From CAVSRC01 sp963732845 (GTDB lineage: Bacteria; Pseudomonadota; Alphaproteobacteria; Rhizobiales; Kaistiaceae): DNA of 64,000 nucleotides. Where the stretch lies: positions 186,001 through 250,000 of the forward strand of contig CAVTBE010000014.1 of assembly GCA_963732845.1 (NCBI GenBank), given 5' to 3'. Made by a program: the position numbers and the translations under genes. Below, piece by piece: positions 27,107 through 36,232 of this stretch (positions are counted from its first letter, which is position 1; each line of letters begins with the position of its first letter). The notes below the pieces were generated by a model. It saw only the letters and a program-made list of their open reading frames with translations. It had not been told where the DNA came from and ran no database searches.

Positions 27107-27768
27107 AGGACGATGCATCGGCCAGCGCGCGCAGAGCATCGCTGTTGCGGCGGCTTGCCGTCGGGCCCGGTCTGGCGCTGCTCGTCGCCGTCGACGTGGC
27201 GACGCTCGGCTTCATCACACTCGGCTTCGAGATGGTGGCCAGCCGCATCCTGACACCGCTCTTCGGCAGCGGCATCTACACCTGGGCGACGATCATCTCG
27301 ATCGTGGTCGCCGGGCTGATGGCCGGCTACTTCATCGGCGGCGTGGTCGCCGACCGCCATCCGAGCTTTGGCGTGGCGGCGTCGATCAAGTTCGTCGGTG
27401 CGGCCTATCTGCTTGTCGTCTTCTTCATGACGGCCGGCGGGCTCGACCGCGTCATCGACGCGGTGCCCGGCGAGATCGCCGCGCTGTTTTCGAGCGGCAT
27501 CATCGTGTGCTTCCCGCCGATGCTGGTGCTCGGCATGTATTCGCCGCTGGCGGTGCGCCTGATCCTCGGCGACCCGCACGATGCCGGCAAGGTGTCGGGC
27601 GGGCTGTTCGCCATCTCCTCGCTCGGCAACATCGTCGGCATCATCGTCACCACCTTCGTGCTGATTCCCAGCATCGGCACGCGCGCCATCACGCTCGGCT
27701 TCGCGGCTTTCCTGATCATCTCGGCGATGGTCTCGGTGGTGGCACGGGCGAACCGCGCACACGCGTAG
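27103..27768 (+). CDS. Six-helix membrane protein, partner of spermidine synthase-like protein
   Basis: 221 residues with about six hydrophobic segments (ISIVVAGLMAGYFIGGVVAD, IIVCFPPMLVLGMYSPLAV, GGLFAISSLGNIVGIIVTTF). The GF-MVASRILTPLFG start and the GN-IVG motif are typical of the membrane half of fused MFS/spermidine synthase proteins. Its ATG overlaps the upstream stop, so the two are co-translated. Transport of a polyamine-like compound is a guess. Confidence 0.75.
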   Translation: MKDDASASARRASLLRRLAVGPGLALLVAVDVATLGFITLGFEMVASRILTPLFGSGIYTWATIISIVVAGLMAGYFIGGVVADRHPSFGVAASIKFVGAAYLLVVFFMTAGGLDRVIDAVPGEIAALFSSGIIVCFPPMLVLGMYSPLAVRLILGDPHDAGKVSGGLFAISSLGNIVGIIVTTFVLIPSIGTRAITLGFAAFLIISAMVSVVARANRAHA

Positions 27769-27819
27769 CGCGCAGTCACAACCTGTTCAGTTTACAGAGC
27801 TTTTCGCTTCCGCCAGCGG

Positions 27820-28395
27820 CTACTGCGATTGGAACGGGCCGCCGCCTTCCGGCTGGATCTCGGCAGCCATCAGGCCCTTGGGCCCGTCGCCAAAGCGCAC
27901 CAGCACCACCTGGCCGGGCCTGAGCTCGGTCAAGCCGTAACGGCGCAGCGTCTCCATGTGAACGAAGATGTCCTCGGTGCCTTCGCCGCGCGTCAGGAAG
28001 CCGTAGCCACGCACGCGGTTGAACCACTTGACGACGACGCGCTCGAGCCCGCTGGTCGGCACAACCGTAGTGTGGGTGCGCGCCGGCGCCAGTTGCGGCG
28101 GGCGCAAGGCGGTCGACTCATCCATGCTGAGGACGCGAAACGCCTGACGCCCTTTCGGCCGCTCGAGCATCTCGCAGACGACACGCGCCCCTTCATAGGC
28201 TGTCTGGAAATTGCTGCGGCGCAGGCAGGTGACATGCAGCAGCACATCGGCGCCGCCATCATCCGGAACGACGAAGCCATAACCCTTGGAGGCATCGAAC
28301 CACTTAATGACCCCGGCGACTTCGTGCAGATCGACGGGGGCCTCCTCGCCAACCGCTACGCTCGTCGGAAGCTCAGGAGAAACCTTTGCCCCCAT
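27820..28395 (-). CDS. Double cold-shock-domain protein
   Basis: 191 residues with two cold-shock domains, at about 27-92 (GVIKWFDASKGYGFVVP, DVLLHVTCL) and 119-186 (VVVKWFNRVRGYGFLTR, DIFVHMETLRRYG). Both keep the RNA-binding RNP1 and RNP2 motifs. This two-domain form is common in rhizobia and binds single-stranded RNA or DNA. Monocistronic, converging with the preceding membrane protein gene. Confidence 0.92.
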   Translation of the reverse strand: MGAKVSPELPTSVAVGEEAPVDLHEVAGVIKWFDASKGYGFVVPDDGGADVLLHVTCLRRSNFQTAYEGARVVCEMLERPKGRQAFRVLSMDESTALRPPQLAPARTHTTVVPTSGLERVVVKWFNRVRGYGFLTRGEGTEDIFVHMETLRRYGLTELRPGQVVLVRFGDGPKGLMAAEIQPEGGGPFQSQ

Positions 28396-28639
28396 AAACC
28401 CCGCCCTTGTCTACGCCTATAAAAACCGCACCGCACCATCGGCGGGCAACGCCGAATCTGTCTGGAAGCATAGCACCCGACGATTGTGAGACCACCCCCT
28501 ATTTCGGGTTTCTGTGGTTTGCTTGCACAGTGTGTGTGTCGGAGGTCACACTTTGTCTTGCGTTCTCTTGCGTTGCGTTTTCGACCGACCGGATTAGGGT
28601 CATCGTGATCGGCAACGCTATGCAAAACGGAACAGTTTG

Positions 28640-29059
28640 ATGAAATATCTGCACACCATGGTCCGCGTCAGCGACGTGGAGAAGTCGTTGCACTTCTATC
28701 GCGATCTCCTTGGTCTGAAGGAAGTGCGCCGCAGCGACAACGAGAAGGGTCGCTACACGCTCATCTTCCTGGCCGCGCCCGGCCAGGAGGAGACACCGAT
28801 CGAGCTGACCTACAACTGGGATCCGGAGGACTATACGGGCGGGCGCAACTTCGGCCACCTCGCCTATGAGGTCGACGACATCTACGCCTTCTGCGAGAAG
28901 ATGATGGAGGCTGGCGTCACCATCAACCGACCGCCGCGCGATGGCCGCATGGCCTTCGTCCGTTCGCCCGACGCCATCTCCATCGAGATCCTGCAGAAGG
29001 GTCACGCCCTGTCGCCGCAGGAGCCCTGGCTGTCGATGCCGAACACCGGCGCCTGGTAG
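28640..29059 (+). CDS. gloA: Lactoylglutathione lyase (glyoxalase I), VOC family
   Basis: 139 residues, intact. The four metal ligands of glyoxalase I are in place: His5, Glu55, His73 and Glu116. The motifs HTMVRVSDVEKSLHFYRD and GLKEVRRSDNEKGRYTL are typical. It isomerises the methylglyoxal-glutathione hemithioacetal to S-lactoylglutathione. ATG 28640 is preceded by a TTG in frame, which I regard as less likely. Confidence 0.9.
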   Translation: MKYLHTMVRVSDVEKSLHFYRDLLGLKEVRRSDNEKGRYTLIFLAAPGQEETPIELTYNWDPEDYTGGRNFGHLAYEVDDIYAFCEKMMEAGVTINRPPRDGRMAFVRSPDAISIEILQKGHALSPQEPWLSMPNTGAW

Positions 29060-29077
29060 CCGTCGGGCCCCGGCCGC

Positions 29078-30628
29078 CTACTCTTCCACGCGCTGAAGGA
29101 CTCCCATTCCTTCGCCGTTCAGGTCGTCAAAGGTGGCGCTCTCCGCCTTCTGGTGGGGGCCGATCGCGAAGGTCACCGGGAAGGGCGTGTCGGGCATCTC
29201 GTCATAGGGAAAATAGACGAAAAGATCCCGGTCAAAGTGCTTGAGCGGAAACGTCTTTTTCCCTCCGGGGCCGAGCCTGACGACGAGCCCGCCGCCCTCC
29301 TCGGCAACCACCGCCTTGCCGACATAGTCGTTGGCGTAGGTGCCAACATAAGACGCCGTCGGTAACGCCGGCGACGGCGATGCCGGCGGCTTGCCATAGG
29401 TGGCTTTCGCCATTTCCGAGGCGGGTTCGAACATGCTCCCGTAGAGCCCGTTCCACCGTTTCAGCCAGTCGCGGGTCGGCTCGCCGGCAAAGACGAAATC
29501 GAAGAAGCTGTTGGCGACGGCTTCTGGCACGCCGCTCGGGAACCCGTTGGACAGGACGACGATGCCAAGCTGATCGCCGGGGACAAGGCGGACAACAGTA
29601 CGGGCGCCGTTGCTGAACGCACCGGCGTGCCCCCAGGTGACGCCATAGGGTCCGTAGTCGACATTCCACCCGAGAGCGTAGAAGCCCGGATCGCCGGTGT
29701 CGGGATTCTTGCCGCGCACGATCACCGGCACATGAGTTTCCTCGATCGCTTCCGGCGTGATGAGCTGCTTGCCGTCGAATTTGCCGTCGGCAAGCTCCAG
29801 CTGAATCCACTTGGCAAGATCGCGAGCCGTGGAGCTGACGCCGCCGGCGGGCGCCTGAGCGTCCGGCATGCGCTTCGAAATCGCCTGCCACTTGCCCTGG
29901 TACCGGGCGTGCAGCACGGCCCGATTGTCACGCTTGATGAAGTCGGCATAGCGAGAGCTGGTCCCGGTCATGCCGAGCGGTTTGTAGAGAAAATCCTCGG
30001 CGGCCTCCTCCCACGACTTGCCGATCGTCTTCGCCGCCGCGACCGCGCCTTCGGTGATGCCGAAGTTGCTGTAAGAGTAGCCGCCGCGAAAGCTTGTCCA
30101 TGGCGGCACGAACCGCAAACGGTGCAGGATCGTGTCGCGATCATAGCCGAGGGACTCGAGATCGTTGCCGGCGTTTCCGGGCAGGCCGCTGCGGTGGGAG
30201 AACAGGTCGCGCTCCGTCACCTGCTGGCTCGGATAGGCGTCGTGCATACGGAAGGACGGGTCGATGTCGGAGATGCGGCTGTCCCAGGTCACGGTGCCGC
30301 CGCTGACGATCGCCGCGACTACGGTCGCGGAGATCGGCTTGGAGAAGGAGGCAATCTGGAACACCGTGTCGGCGTTCACCTTGTCCGGCTTGCCCTCTTC
30401 ACGAACGCCGAATCCCTTGAGGTAGACGACCTCGTCCGCGAAGACGATCGCGACCGAAAGTCCCGGCACGGTGTCGTTCCTGATCAGTCCGCCGATATAG
30501 GCGTCGAGCTTCGGCAGCGCCGCCATCACCTGTTCCCTGGTTGCAGGCTGGGCGGTGGCCGCGGCCGAGAACACGCTGCAGGCGGTGAGAGATGCTGCAC
30601 TGAAACCGCGCCGGGTCCAGGACCTCAT
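29078..30628 (-). CDS. Serine hydrolase of the beta-lactamase/DD-peptidase fold, exported
   Basis: 516 residues from ATG 30628, which has GGAGG 10 bases upstream. The N-terminus has a twin-Arg pair and hydrophobic stretch (TRRGFSAASLTACSVFSAAA), a probable Tat or Sec signal. Class C beta-lactamase-like motifs are complete: SxxK (Ser94, Lys97), YSN at 186-188 and HAG at 334-336. A beta-rich C-terminal domain of about 100 residues follows (SYVGTYANDYVG). Such proteins act as esterases or D-amino peptidases; antibiotic hydrolysis cannot be assumed. Single gene. Confidence 0.85.
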   Translation of the reverse strand: MRSWTRRGFSAASLTACSVFSAAATAQPATREQVMAALPKLDAYIGGLIRNDTVPGLSVAIVFADEVVYLKGFGVREEGKPDKVNADTVFQIASFSKPISATVVAAIVSGGTVTWDSRISDIDPSFRMHDAYPSQQVTERDLFSHRSGLPGNAGNDLESLGYDRDTILHRLRFVPPWTSFRGGYSYSNFGITEGAVAAAKTIGKSWEEAAEDFLYKPLGMTGTSSRYADFIKRDNRAVLHARYQGKWQAISKRMPDAQAPAGGVSSTARDLAKWIQLELADGKFDGKQLITPEAIEETHVPVIVRGKNPDTGDPGFYALGWNVDYGPYGVTWGHAGAFSNGARTVVRLVPGDQLGIVVLSNGFPSGVPEAVANSFFDFVFAGEPTRDWLKRWNGLYGSMFEPASEMAKATYGKPPASPSPALPTASYVGTYANDYVGKAVVAEEGGGLVVRLGPGGKKTFPLKHFDRDLFVYFPYDEMPDTPFPVTFAIGPHQKAESATFDDLNGEGMGVLQRVEE

Positions 30629-30743
30629 GGCACTTGCCTCCAAATGGCGGGCTTCCACGATCCACTGCTAACACGGCACCGGTCGCGATCGCGTCGCTCC
30701 GGTCTTGTAGGGTTACCGCTTCATCACTATAAACCGCGAACCC

Positions 30744-30819
30744 GCGCCCTTCGTCTAGCGGTCCAGGACGCCGCCCTTTCACGGCGGTAACACGGGTTCG
30801 AGTCCCGTAGGGCGCGCCA
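30744..30819 (+). tRNA. tRNA-Glu (anticodon TTC)
   Basis: 76 nt with encoded CCA. Acceptor stem GCGCCCT / AGGGCGC, anticodon loop CTTTCAC and T-arm CGGGTTCGAGTCCCG are intact. Confidence 0.96.
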
Positions 30820-31120
30820 TTATTTCGCTCACGCCAGGTTCGCTGCGCTCACCGGCTCCGCGGGGCGGGCGAAAGCCCGGGCCGCCTTGCGGCCTTGGCG
30901 CTCCGCGCCTGCCCCACCGGCTGTAGCCGCCAATCTGGCTCAACCGCCGGCCTTCGATTAAGTCTTCTGGTGGAGGCGGTCGCCGGGGGACGGTCATCGG
31001 GCGCCGCGACCTCCAACCCGGGCGACCGCTCGCCGGGTTGAGGCGCTCGCCGACTCGGGTTTATGTTTGGTTCAACTGACGCTTTCAACTAGGGGCCCGT
31101 TTCTACCGGGCATAGAACGG
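30820..31120. other. Intergenic stretch, nothing recognised
   Basis: GC-rich, with several short self-complementary pieces (GCGGGCGAAAGCCCG) but no T-run terminator and no protein-like frame. Confidence 0.4.
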
Positions 31121-32029
31121 ATGAAGATTGGCGTCACCGGCGCACGCGGATTCATCGGACACCACCTGACGACATTGCTGACCGAGTGGGGCCACACGGT
31201 GGTTCCGATCAACCGCGACGACTGGGACCTCGTATCGCAAACCTCCCCAGCTGCGCTGCTCGCCGGCTGTGACGCCGTGGTTCACCTGGCCGGACGCGTT
31301 CACGTTCGCGGCCAGCCGGCCGATGATTCGTTCACCCGGTTGATGATGGCGACGAACGTGCGCGGCACCGAACGGCTGGCCGGCGCCGCGGTGGACCAGG
31401 GCGTCCGGCGGTTCGTGTTCGTGTCCAGCGCAAGCGTGTACGGGCGCGCCGACGATGGTGTGGTGATCGATGAGCGCTCGCCTCTCCGTCCTGAGACCGC
31501 CTATGGCCGTAGCAAGGCCGCTGCCGAGGAGGCGCTTCGCGCGATTGCCGAGCGCACCGGCCTTGAAGCCGTTGCCCTCAGGCCGCCGCCTGTCTACGGG
31601 CCGGGCATGGGCGGCAATTTCGGCAGCCTCCTGCGAATCGCCCGCCGCGGTCTGCCGGTGCCGTCCGGCACGCTGACGGCCCGCCGTTCGTTCGTCTCCG
31701 TGACCAACTTCTGCGATCTTGTCGCGCGCGCGCTGGCCGTCGAGCGTCCGGTCCGCGACGCTTATGTAGCGGCGGAACCAGCGCGGACAATCGGCGAGGT
31801 CTATCGCGTGCTCTGCGAAGCCGCGGGCCACAAACCACTGGTGCTGCCGGTGCCCCGCGGAGTGTTGCGGCTGGCGCTCGGGATCGCCGGCCGTAGAGCG
31901 TTGGTTGGGGCCCTCACCGAAGATTTTCTGATGGACGCCGGTGCAGCCCAGCGGGAGCTTGGCTGGGTGCCAAGGGACCTGCTTGCCGATGAACTGAGCC
32001 AAGCGGTAGCCGAAGCCTGCCGACCGTAG
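31121..32029 (+). CDS. NAD-dependent epimerase/dehydratase (UDP-sugar 4-epimerase type)
   Basis: 302 residues, extended short-chain dehydrogenase. The N-terminal TGARGFIGHHL binds NAD, FVFVSSASVYG and the YxxxK pair (AYGRSKAAAEE) form the catalytic centre, and LRPPPVYGPGMGG the substrate side. It resembles WbpV/GalE-like enzymes that make UDP-amino sugars for O-antigen or capsule. First gene of the polysaccharide region; ATG 31121 has only a weak ribosome-binding site. Confidence 0.85.
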   Translation: MKIGVTGARGFIGHHLTTLLTEWGHTVVPINRDDWDLVSQTSPAALLAGCDAVVHLAGRVHVRGQPADDSFTRLMMATNVRGTERLAGAAVDQGVRRFVFVSSASVYGRADDGVVIDERSPLRPETAYGRSKAAAEEALRAIAERTGLEAVALRPPPVYGPGMGGNFGSLLRIARRGLPVPSGTLTARRSFVSVTNFCDLVARALAVERPVRDAYVAAEPARTIGEVYRVLCEAAGHKPLVLPVPRGVLRLALGIAGRRALVGALTEDFLMDAGAAQRELGWVPRDLLADELSQAVAEACRP

Positions 32030-32102
32030 ATTGTCCGTCGTCATAACATTTGGGGCAGCGAGCGGCTTCACTTAACAGCGCGGTGACGAAGTCGCGGTTT
32101 GA

Positions 32103-33325
32103 TCAATCTGCCTCTGGGGCGGCGACGATGGCGAGCAATGCCATTTCGCGGTCGATCTGGGTAATGATGATGATTGCGACCGCGACATCGGTCTGAATGA
32201 CGAACAGAAGCGCGTTTTTGGTGTTCGCGGCCTCTCTTGGAGTCCCGCCCCCCAACAGCGCGCGCGTCAGAACGCCGAGATTGAACCCCGCGACGTGGAT
32301 CAGGTAGCGCTTGTGAACGTTCTCACGCCCACGCAACCACGCGCGGCGCATGCCGCCGTGATCGAGTACATGGGCGAAGCTGCGTTCGACCATTTCTCCG
32401 CGTCGGCGCATGGTCTTCCGTCCAATGCCGGATTTCAACCTCGCGCGATTGGCGTAGACGGCGTCGCGCGCCGCTTCATCGCCGCGCCAGCGCAAATAGC
32501 CCTTGGAAGGCTTCGGTTCGGCTATCCGCGTTTTCCAGACGCCGCCGTCGAGATCCTGCAGCCCCTCTCGTGAATGATACCCTTTGTCGGCCACCAGCTC
32601 GCAGGAGGCCGCGGGCGTCGGCGCAAGGCCGATATCGGCGAGATTGCGCGCCGCCGCCTCCCCCGTGGGATCGAGCGTCGTCGTATCGCCCTCGTCGGCC
32701 GGATGGATCGGGGCCGCCACGATGACGCCGGTGTCGAGGTCGACCGCGTGCTCGGGCTTGTAAGCCAGGTGCGTCGAGCCGTCCTTCATTCTGGCGATCC
32801 TGGCGTCGGGATCGGCCGTGCTCGTCCACTCTTCGTTCGAGAGCTTCTTGCCCTTGCGCTTGCGGTCGAGCCGGACAAGTTCGTCGGCGTTTCGACGCCG
32901 CTCTCCTGCGCCATGCGCGTCAGCATCGCGCGATAGGTCTCGCCGCTGTCGCGACGCACCATGGTTCGCAGCGCGGCGTTGGCTTCCATGGTCGAACTGT
33001 CGACGCCAATCCGCTCGCCCTTCACAAGGCCGCGCTCAGCGACAAGGTTCAAAACCCAGCCGAACACTTTCTCATGCGCCTCATGCGGCAGGCGCGAGCG
33101 CGTCTTCGACAACCACGAGTGATCGGGAACCTTGTCCCGGTTCGCCAGGAAATCCCGCAGCGAATAGGAATCCGAGCAACGCCAAACAATGCCGCGCTCG
33201 CTGTCGATGCCTTCAAAATACCCGACCATGTGCATGCGGAAATAGCGGCCCGGCGGAAGCGACGGCGCGCCCATGCGCGGCGCGTAATAAGGCTTGCAAA
33301 CCCCCTCGACGAAGGCGTCGAACCT
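32103..33325 (-). pseudogene. IS1182/IS5-type transposase, 5'-truncated and frameshifted
   Basis: DDE transposase. The N-terminal part (GRYFRMHMVGYFEGIDSERG, DHSWLSKTRSRLP, GVDSSTMEANAALR) and C-terminal part (THLAYKPEHAVDLDTG, VADKGYHSREGL, MVERSFAHVLDHGGMRR) are separated by one break near 32885; the missing link (RKRKGKKLSNEEW) is in a third frame. The reading begins abruptly near 33325 with FDAFVEGVCKPYYAP, lacking its start, where it abuts a recombinase fragment. Probably inactive. Confidence 0.8.
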
Positions 33326-33494
33326 GCAGCTGGTAGGCACGGACATCCTCCATGCCCAGTTGATCCAGTGGACAATTGAACTGCCGGCTGAACTTCGCGA
33401 CCGCATAGATGTAGGATTGCTGCGTCGAGCGCGACAGATTGCGGATCGTCATGTCCTCGATCATGCGCCGGCGTAGAGGGCTCATCGTCGCCAT
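33326..33494 (-). pseudogene. Tyrosine recombinase N-terminal fragment
   Basis: MSPLRRRMIEDMTIRNLSRS and QQSYIYAVAKFSRQF are the SAM-like N-terminal domain of an integron/IS-associated tyrosine recombinase. It is cut after about 56 residues by the transposase sequence to its left. Confidence 0.7.
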
Positions 33495-33500
33495 CTCGAA

Positions 33501-33552
33501 CTCCTGTCTTGAGAGGGATGGGTGTGACGATCCACATCCTCTCAGACAGGAG
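33501..33552. repeat. Imperfect inverted repeat (hairpin)
   Basis: CTCCTGTCTTGAGAGG at 33501-33516 and CCTCTCAGACAGGAG at 33538-33552 are complementary with one extra base. No T-run follows. Could be a leftover mobile-element end beside the recombinase fragment. Confidence 0.5.
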
Positions 33553-33636
33553 ACTTCCGAGCAGCTGCCCTCCTATCGCGGCCTCGCCCCTATTGCCGCG
33601 TAGCGGGTTCGTTCAATCACCCGGTGCGCGCAATTG

Positions 33637-34371
33637 TCATGGTGCCACGTGCGTTGTGAACCATTCTTTCGCCTCCATGAACGCCTTAAGGCGCCCATGT
33701 TCAAGCTCGAGGATCTTGTTGCAGGTTCTCTTCAGCAGCCCGTAGCTGTGGGAGGCCAGAACAATGATGCCGGCCTTTTCCGCCAGCATGTCCATTCGTC
33801 CTTTCGCCTTTTGCTGGAATCGCTGATCGCCGGCGCCGATCCATTCGTCCATGAGTAGGATTTCGGGATCCATTGCCGTGGCCACGGAGAAGGCGAGGCG
33901 CGCGGCCATGCCCTGACTGTAGGCCTTGAACGGCACGTCAATGAAGTCGCCAAGCTCGCTGAAGGCGATGATCTCGTCCATCCGCGCCTCGATCTCGTCC
34001 ATTGTCCAGCCGTTGATCAAACCGCGGAGCACAATGTTGCGCCTGCCGGTGGCTTCCGGACGAAAGCCAAGGGCGATGTTGAAGAGCGCGTCGACGTGGC
34101 CGTCGGTCATCACTTTCCCGTTGGTCGGGGGATAGACACCGTAGAGCACCTTGAGCAGCGTCGTCTTGCCTGCCCCATTGGGTCCCACGAGGCCGAGACG
34201 ATCGCCGGCCTGAAGCGAAAAACTCACCTGATCAAGCGCGTCGACATAATGCATGCGGCCAGCGCCGGCGATGCGCCCGCCGGTCGGCACCCGCCGGTCA
34301 AGCATCGCGAGCCGAAGCTTGGTGCGCAGACGATAGGTCAGCGAGACATTCTCAGCGACGACGGAAACCAT
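33637..34371 (-). CDS. Polysaccharide ABC exporter ATPase, Wzt/KpsT type
   Basis: 244 residues from ATG 34371. Walker A GPNGAGKTT (residues 63-71), ABC signature YSQGMAARL, Walker B ILLMDEW and switch His (ASHS) are complete. The long N-terminal insert before the core and GYRPEATGRRNI-like region fit polysaccharide exporters. It lacks the C-terminal carbohydrate-binding domain of O9a-type Wzt, so it is closer to the KpsT/short Wzt group. Start and permease stop overlap (TGATG), so it pairs with the permease. It powers export of a lipid-linked or terminated glycan across the inner membrane. Confidence 0.9.
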   Translation of the reverse strand: MVSVVAENVSLTYRLRTKLRLAMLDRRVPTGGRIAGAGRMHYVDALDQVSFSLQAGDRLGLVGPNGAGKTTLLKVLYGVYPPTNGKVMTDGHVDALFNIALGFRPEATGRRNIVLRGLINGWTMDEIEARMDEIIAFSELGDFIDVPFKAYSQGMAARLAFSVATAMDPEILLMDEWIGAGDQRFQQKAKGRMDMLAEKAGIIVLASHSYGLLKRTCNKILELEHGRLKAFMEAKEWFTTHVAP

Positions 34372-35165
34372 CAGAGCACGAACACCACGTCGCGACGGAA
34401 GCGACCGAGCAGCACGAGCGCAAGCGCCCAGAAAGCAATACCGATCGTCGCGCACACAAGCAGGGACTGGACTGGAACAATGCCCGCAACAATTGGTCCC
34501 CGCACGATAGTCAAGAAGTAAGTGAACGGATTCCAATAGTAGAAATATCGCTGGACGCCACCAGTTGAAGGGGTGTAGAGCCAAAATACCGGTGTAAGGA
34601 ACATGCCAATCCGCATGAGATTACTCACGATGTACTGGCTGTCGGGAAGGAATGCTCCGAGAAAACCCATGACTGTAATCACAGCGGGCGTGGCCAGCAT
34701 GATGACCAGCAGACCCAGCGCCGACCAGAGCCAATAGGGCGTTACCACTATACCGCTCAGCCACAGGATGGAAAGGCAGCCGAGCAGGGAATATCCGGTC
34801 CGGATTATGGCCTGCATGGTCATACGCATGACGTAGACGGTCATCGGTAGGGTCGTACCTTTGATGAAGCTCTCCTCGTGCACGAAGAGCACAACCCCGT
34901 TGTTGATGACCTCCATCATGTAGAACCAGATCAGCAGGCCGGGCGCCACATAGGCTGAATAGTTGTCGACTGCGTTGCCGCCGCGATGGAACACGAAGAT
35001 GAACGTGCCGGCGAAAGACATGTAGTTAATGAGCAGCCAAAGCGGTCCGAGCGCCGTGCGCCGGTGCTGGTCGCTGATATCCTCCTGCGCCAAGGCCCGC
35101 CACACCTGGTGCATTGCGAACCCAGCACGAAAGTCGGCGAGGGCCATTCCAATCGACTGAAACAT
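34371..35165 (-). CDS. Polysaccharide ABC exporter permease, Wzm/KpsM type
   Basis: 264 residues with about six membrane segments of the ABC-2 type (GPLWLLINYMSFAGTFIFVF, MFLTPVFWLYTPSTGG, NPFTYFLTIVRGPIVAG). It forms the channel with the ATPase encoded directly downstream. The upstream 60 bp are AT-rich (CATATTATATAG) and probably carry the promoter of the pair. Intact. Confidence 0.9.
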   Translation of the reverse strand: MFQSIGMALADFRAGFAMHQVWRALAQEDISDQHRRTALGPLWLLINYMSFAGTFIFVFHRGGNAVDNYSAYVAPGLLIWFYMMEVINNGVVLFVHEESFIKGTTLPMTVYVMRMTMQAIIRTGYSLLGCLSILWLSGIVVTPYWLWSALGLLVIMLATPAVITVMGFLGAFLPDSQYIVSNLMRIGMFLTPVFWLYTPSTGGVQRYFYYWNPFTYFLTIVRGPIVAGIVPVQSLLVCATIGIAFWALALVLLGRFRRDVVFVL

Positions 35166-35363
35166 TGCGTTTTCTTGGTTTACGTCAGCCAGTTAACACA
35201 TTGGACGCATATTATATAGTGCATTCCCGGTAGTATCGCGCAGAGTCTCAAGCCGACATCCGCCAGATGAACGCCGGTTCCGAGCGCCAGAGTAGCCATT
35301 TGGGCTCCCTGCGGCAATCGTAATTACCCACCCCTTGCCAAGGACTCGAAACACTAAATCCAT

Positions 35364-35850
35364 GTGCCCATGGATCGCGGTGATTTGCAGCGGCTGAGCA
35401 AGGATGAGCTGATTGAGCTGGTGCTGCGGTTGCAGCGGCCGGAGAAGACGTCGCGCACGTCATCGAAGCCGCCCTCCACGGATCGCAAGGAGCGACGCGA
35501 CAAGGCGAGGCCGGGTGGCGCGAAGCCCGGGCATGAGCCGCATAATCGGCGGCTGGCGGATAATCCCGACGAGTTTTGCGACCACAAGCCGATCACGTGC
35601 GGACGTTGCGGTGGGGCGTTGGGTTCCGACATCAAGGTGCGGCTGATTGGTGAATATGACGAGATCGAGATACCGCCGGTCAAGCCTCATGTGGTCCGCC
35701 ATCGACGCTTTGCCTGCCAATGCCCGCAGTGTGGCGCCGAGGTGAAAGCGTCCGCGCCGGCCGTTGCGAGGCGGACGCCGTTTGGTCGGCGCATTCACGC
35801 GCTGGCTATATATTTCAAGGGATTTCAGGCGCTTTCCTACGAGCGGACAT
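35364..35850 (+). pseudogene. IS66 transposase, N-terminal fragment
   Basis: Residues SKDELIELVLRLQRPEKTS, then a zinc-binding domain (CGRCGGALG, CQCPQCGAEV) and HALAIYFKGFQALSYERT: the N-terminal 160 residues of an IS66 TnpC. It stops at 35850 where IS30-type sequence takes over. Confidence 0.75.
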
Positions 35851-35854
35851 CGTC

Positions 35855-35956
35855 TCCACCGCAAACCTGACGCCACGCAAATGCCTCGGCTACAAGACGC
35901 CGTTCCAGACCATGCTCGCCGACCTTGGAAAAGACGTTCAAATCCGATTTGCTTGA
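35855..35956 (+). pseudogene. IS30-type transposase, C-terminal scrap
   Basis: LTPRKCLGYKTPFQTMLADL, then a stop at 35954-35956. The PRKCLGYKTP motif is the usual C-terminal end of IS30 transposases. The next 276 bp to the IS110 gene hold no recognisable gene. Confidence 0.6.
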
Positions 35957-36232
35957 CCCCGTCGCATGTGTGGACGCCCCGGTTAATGCAAGAGGACTTC
36001 GGTCGATTTCGGAAAATGTGGTCAGGTGCGGTCATGTGTCCGGCCTCATTGATGCGGCCTTTCTCATGCCGCGGGCCCGTATGGAGATGCGCGGATCAAG
36101 CCCAAACACTTCGGCGAGCTCGAAGGCTCTGTGCAACGGACTGGTTTCCTTGATCCGGTCTCTTTGACCATTTTTTCCTTACCCGTCCTTCGCCCTTCTC
36201 ACATCCTGACGGTCATTTCGGCTTTGGCTTGA

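Noticed and set aside
25991..27139. 382-residue minus-strand frame
   Set aside because: Antisense to the spermidine synthase-like gene, which has a clear SAM loop.
29627..30790. 387-residue plus-strand frame
   Set aside because: Antisense to the serine hydrolase with complete catalytic motifs; it also runs into tRNA-Glu.
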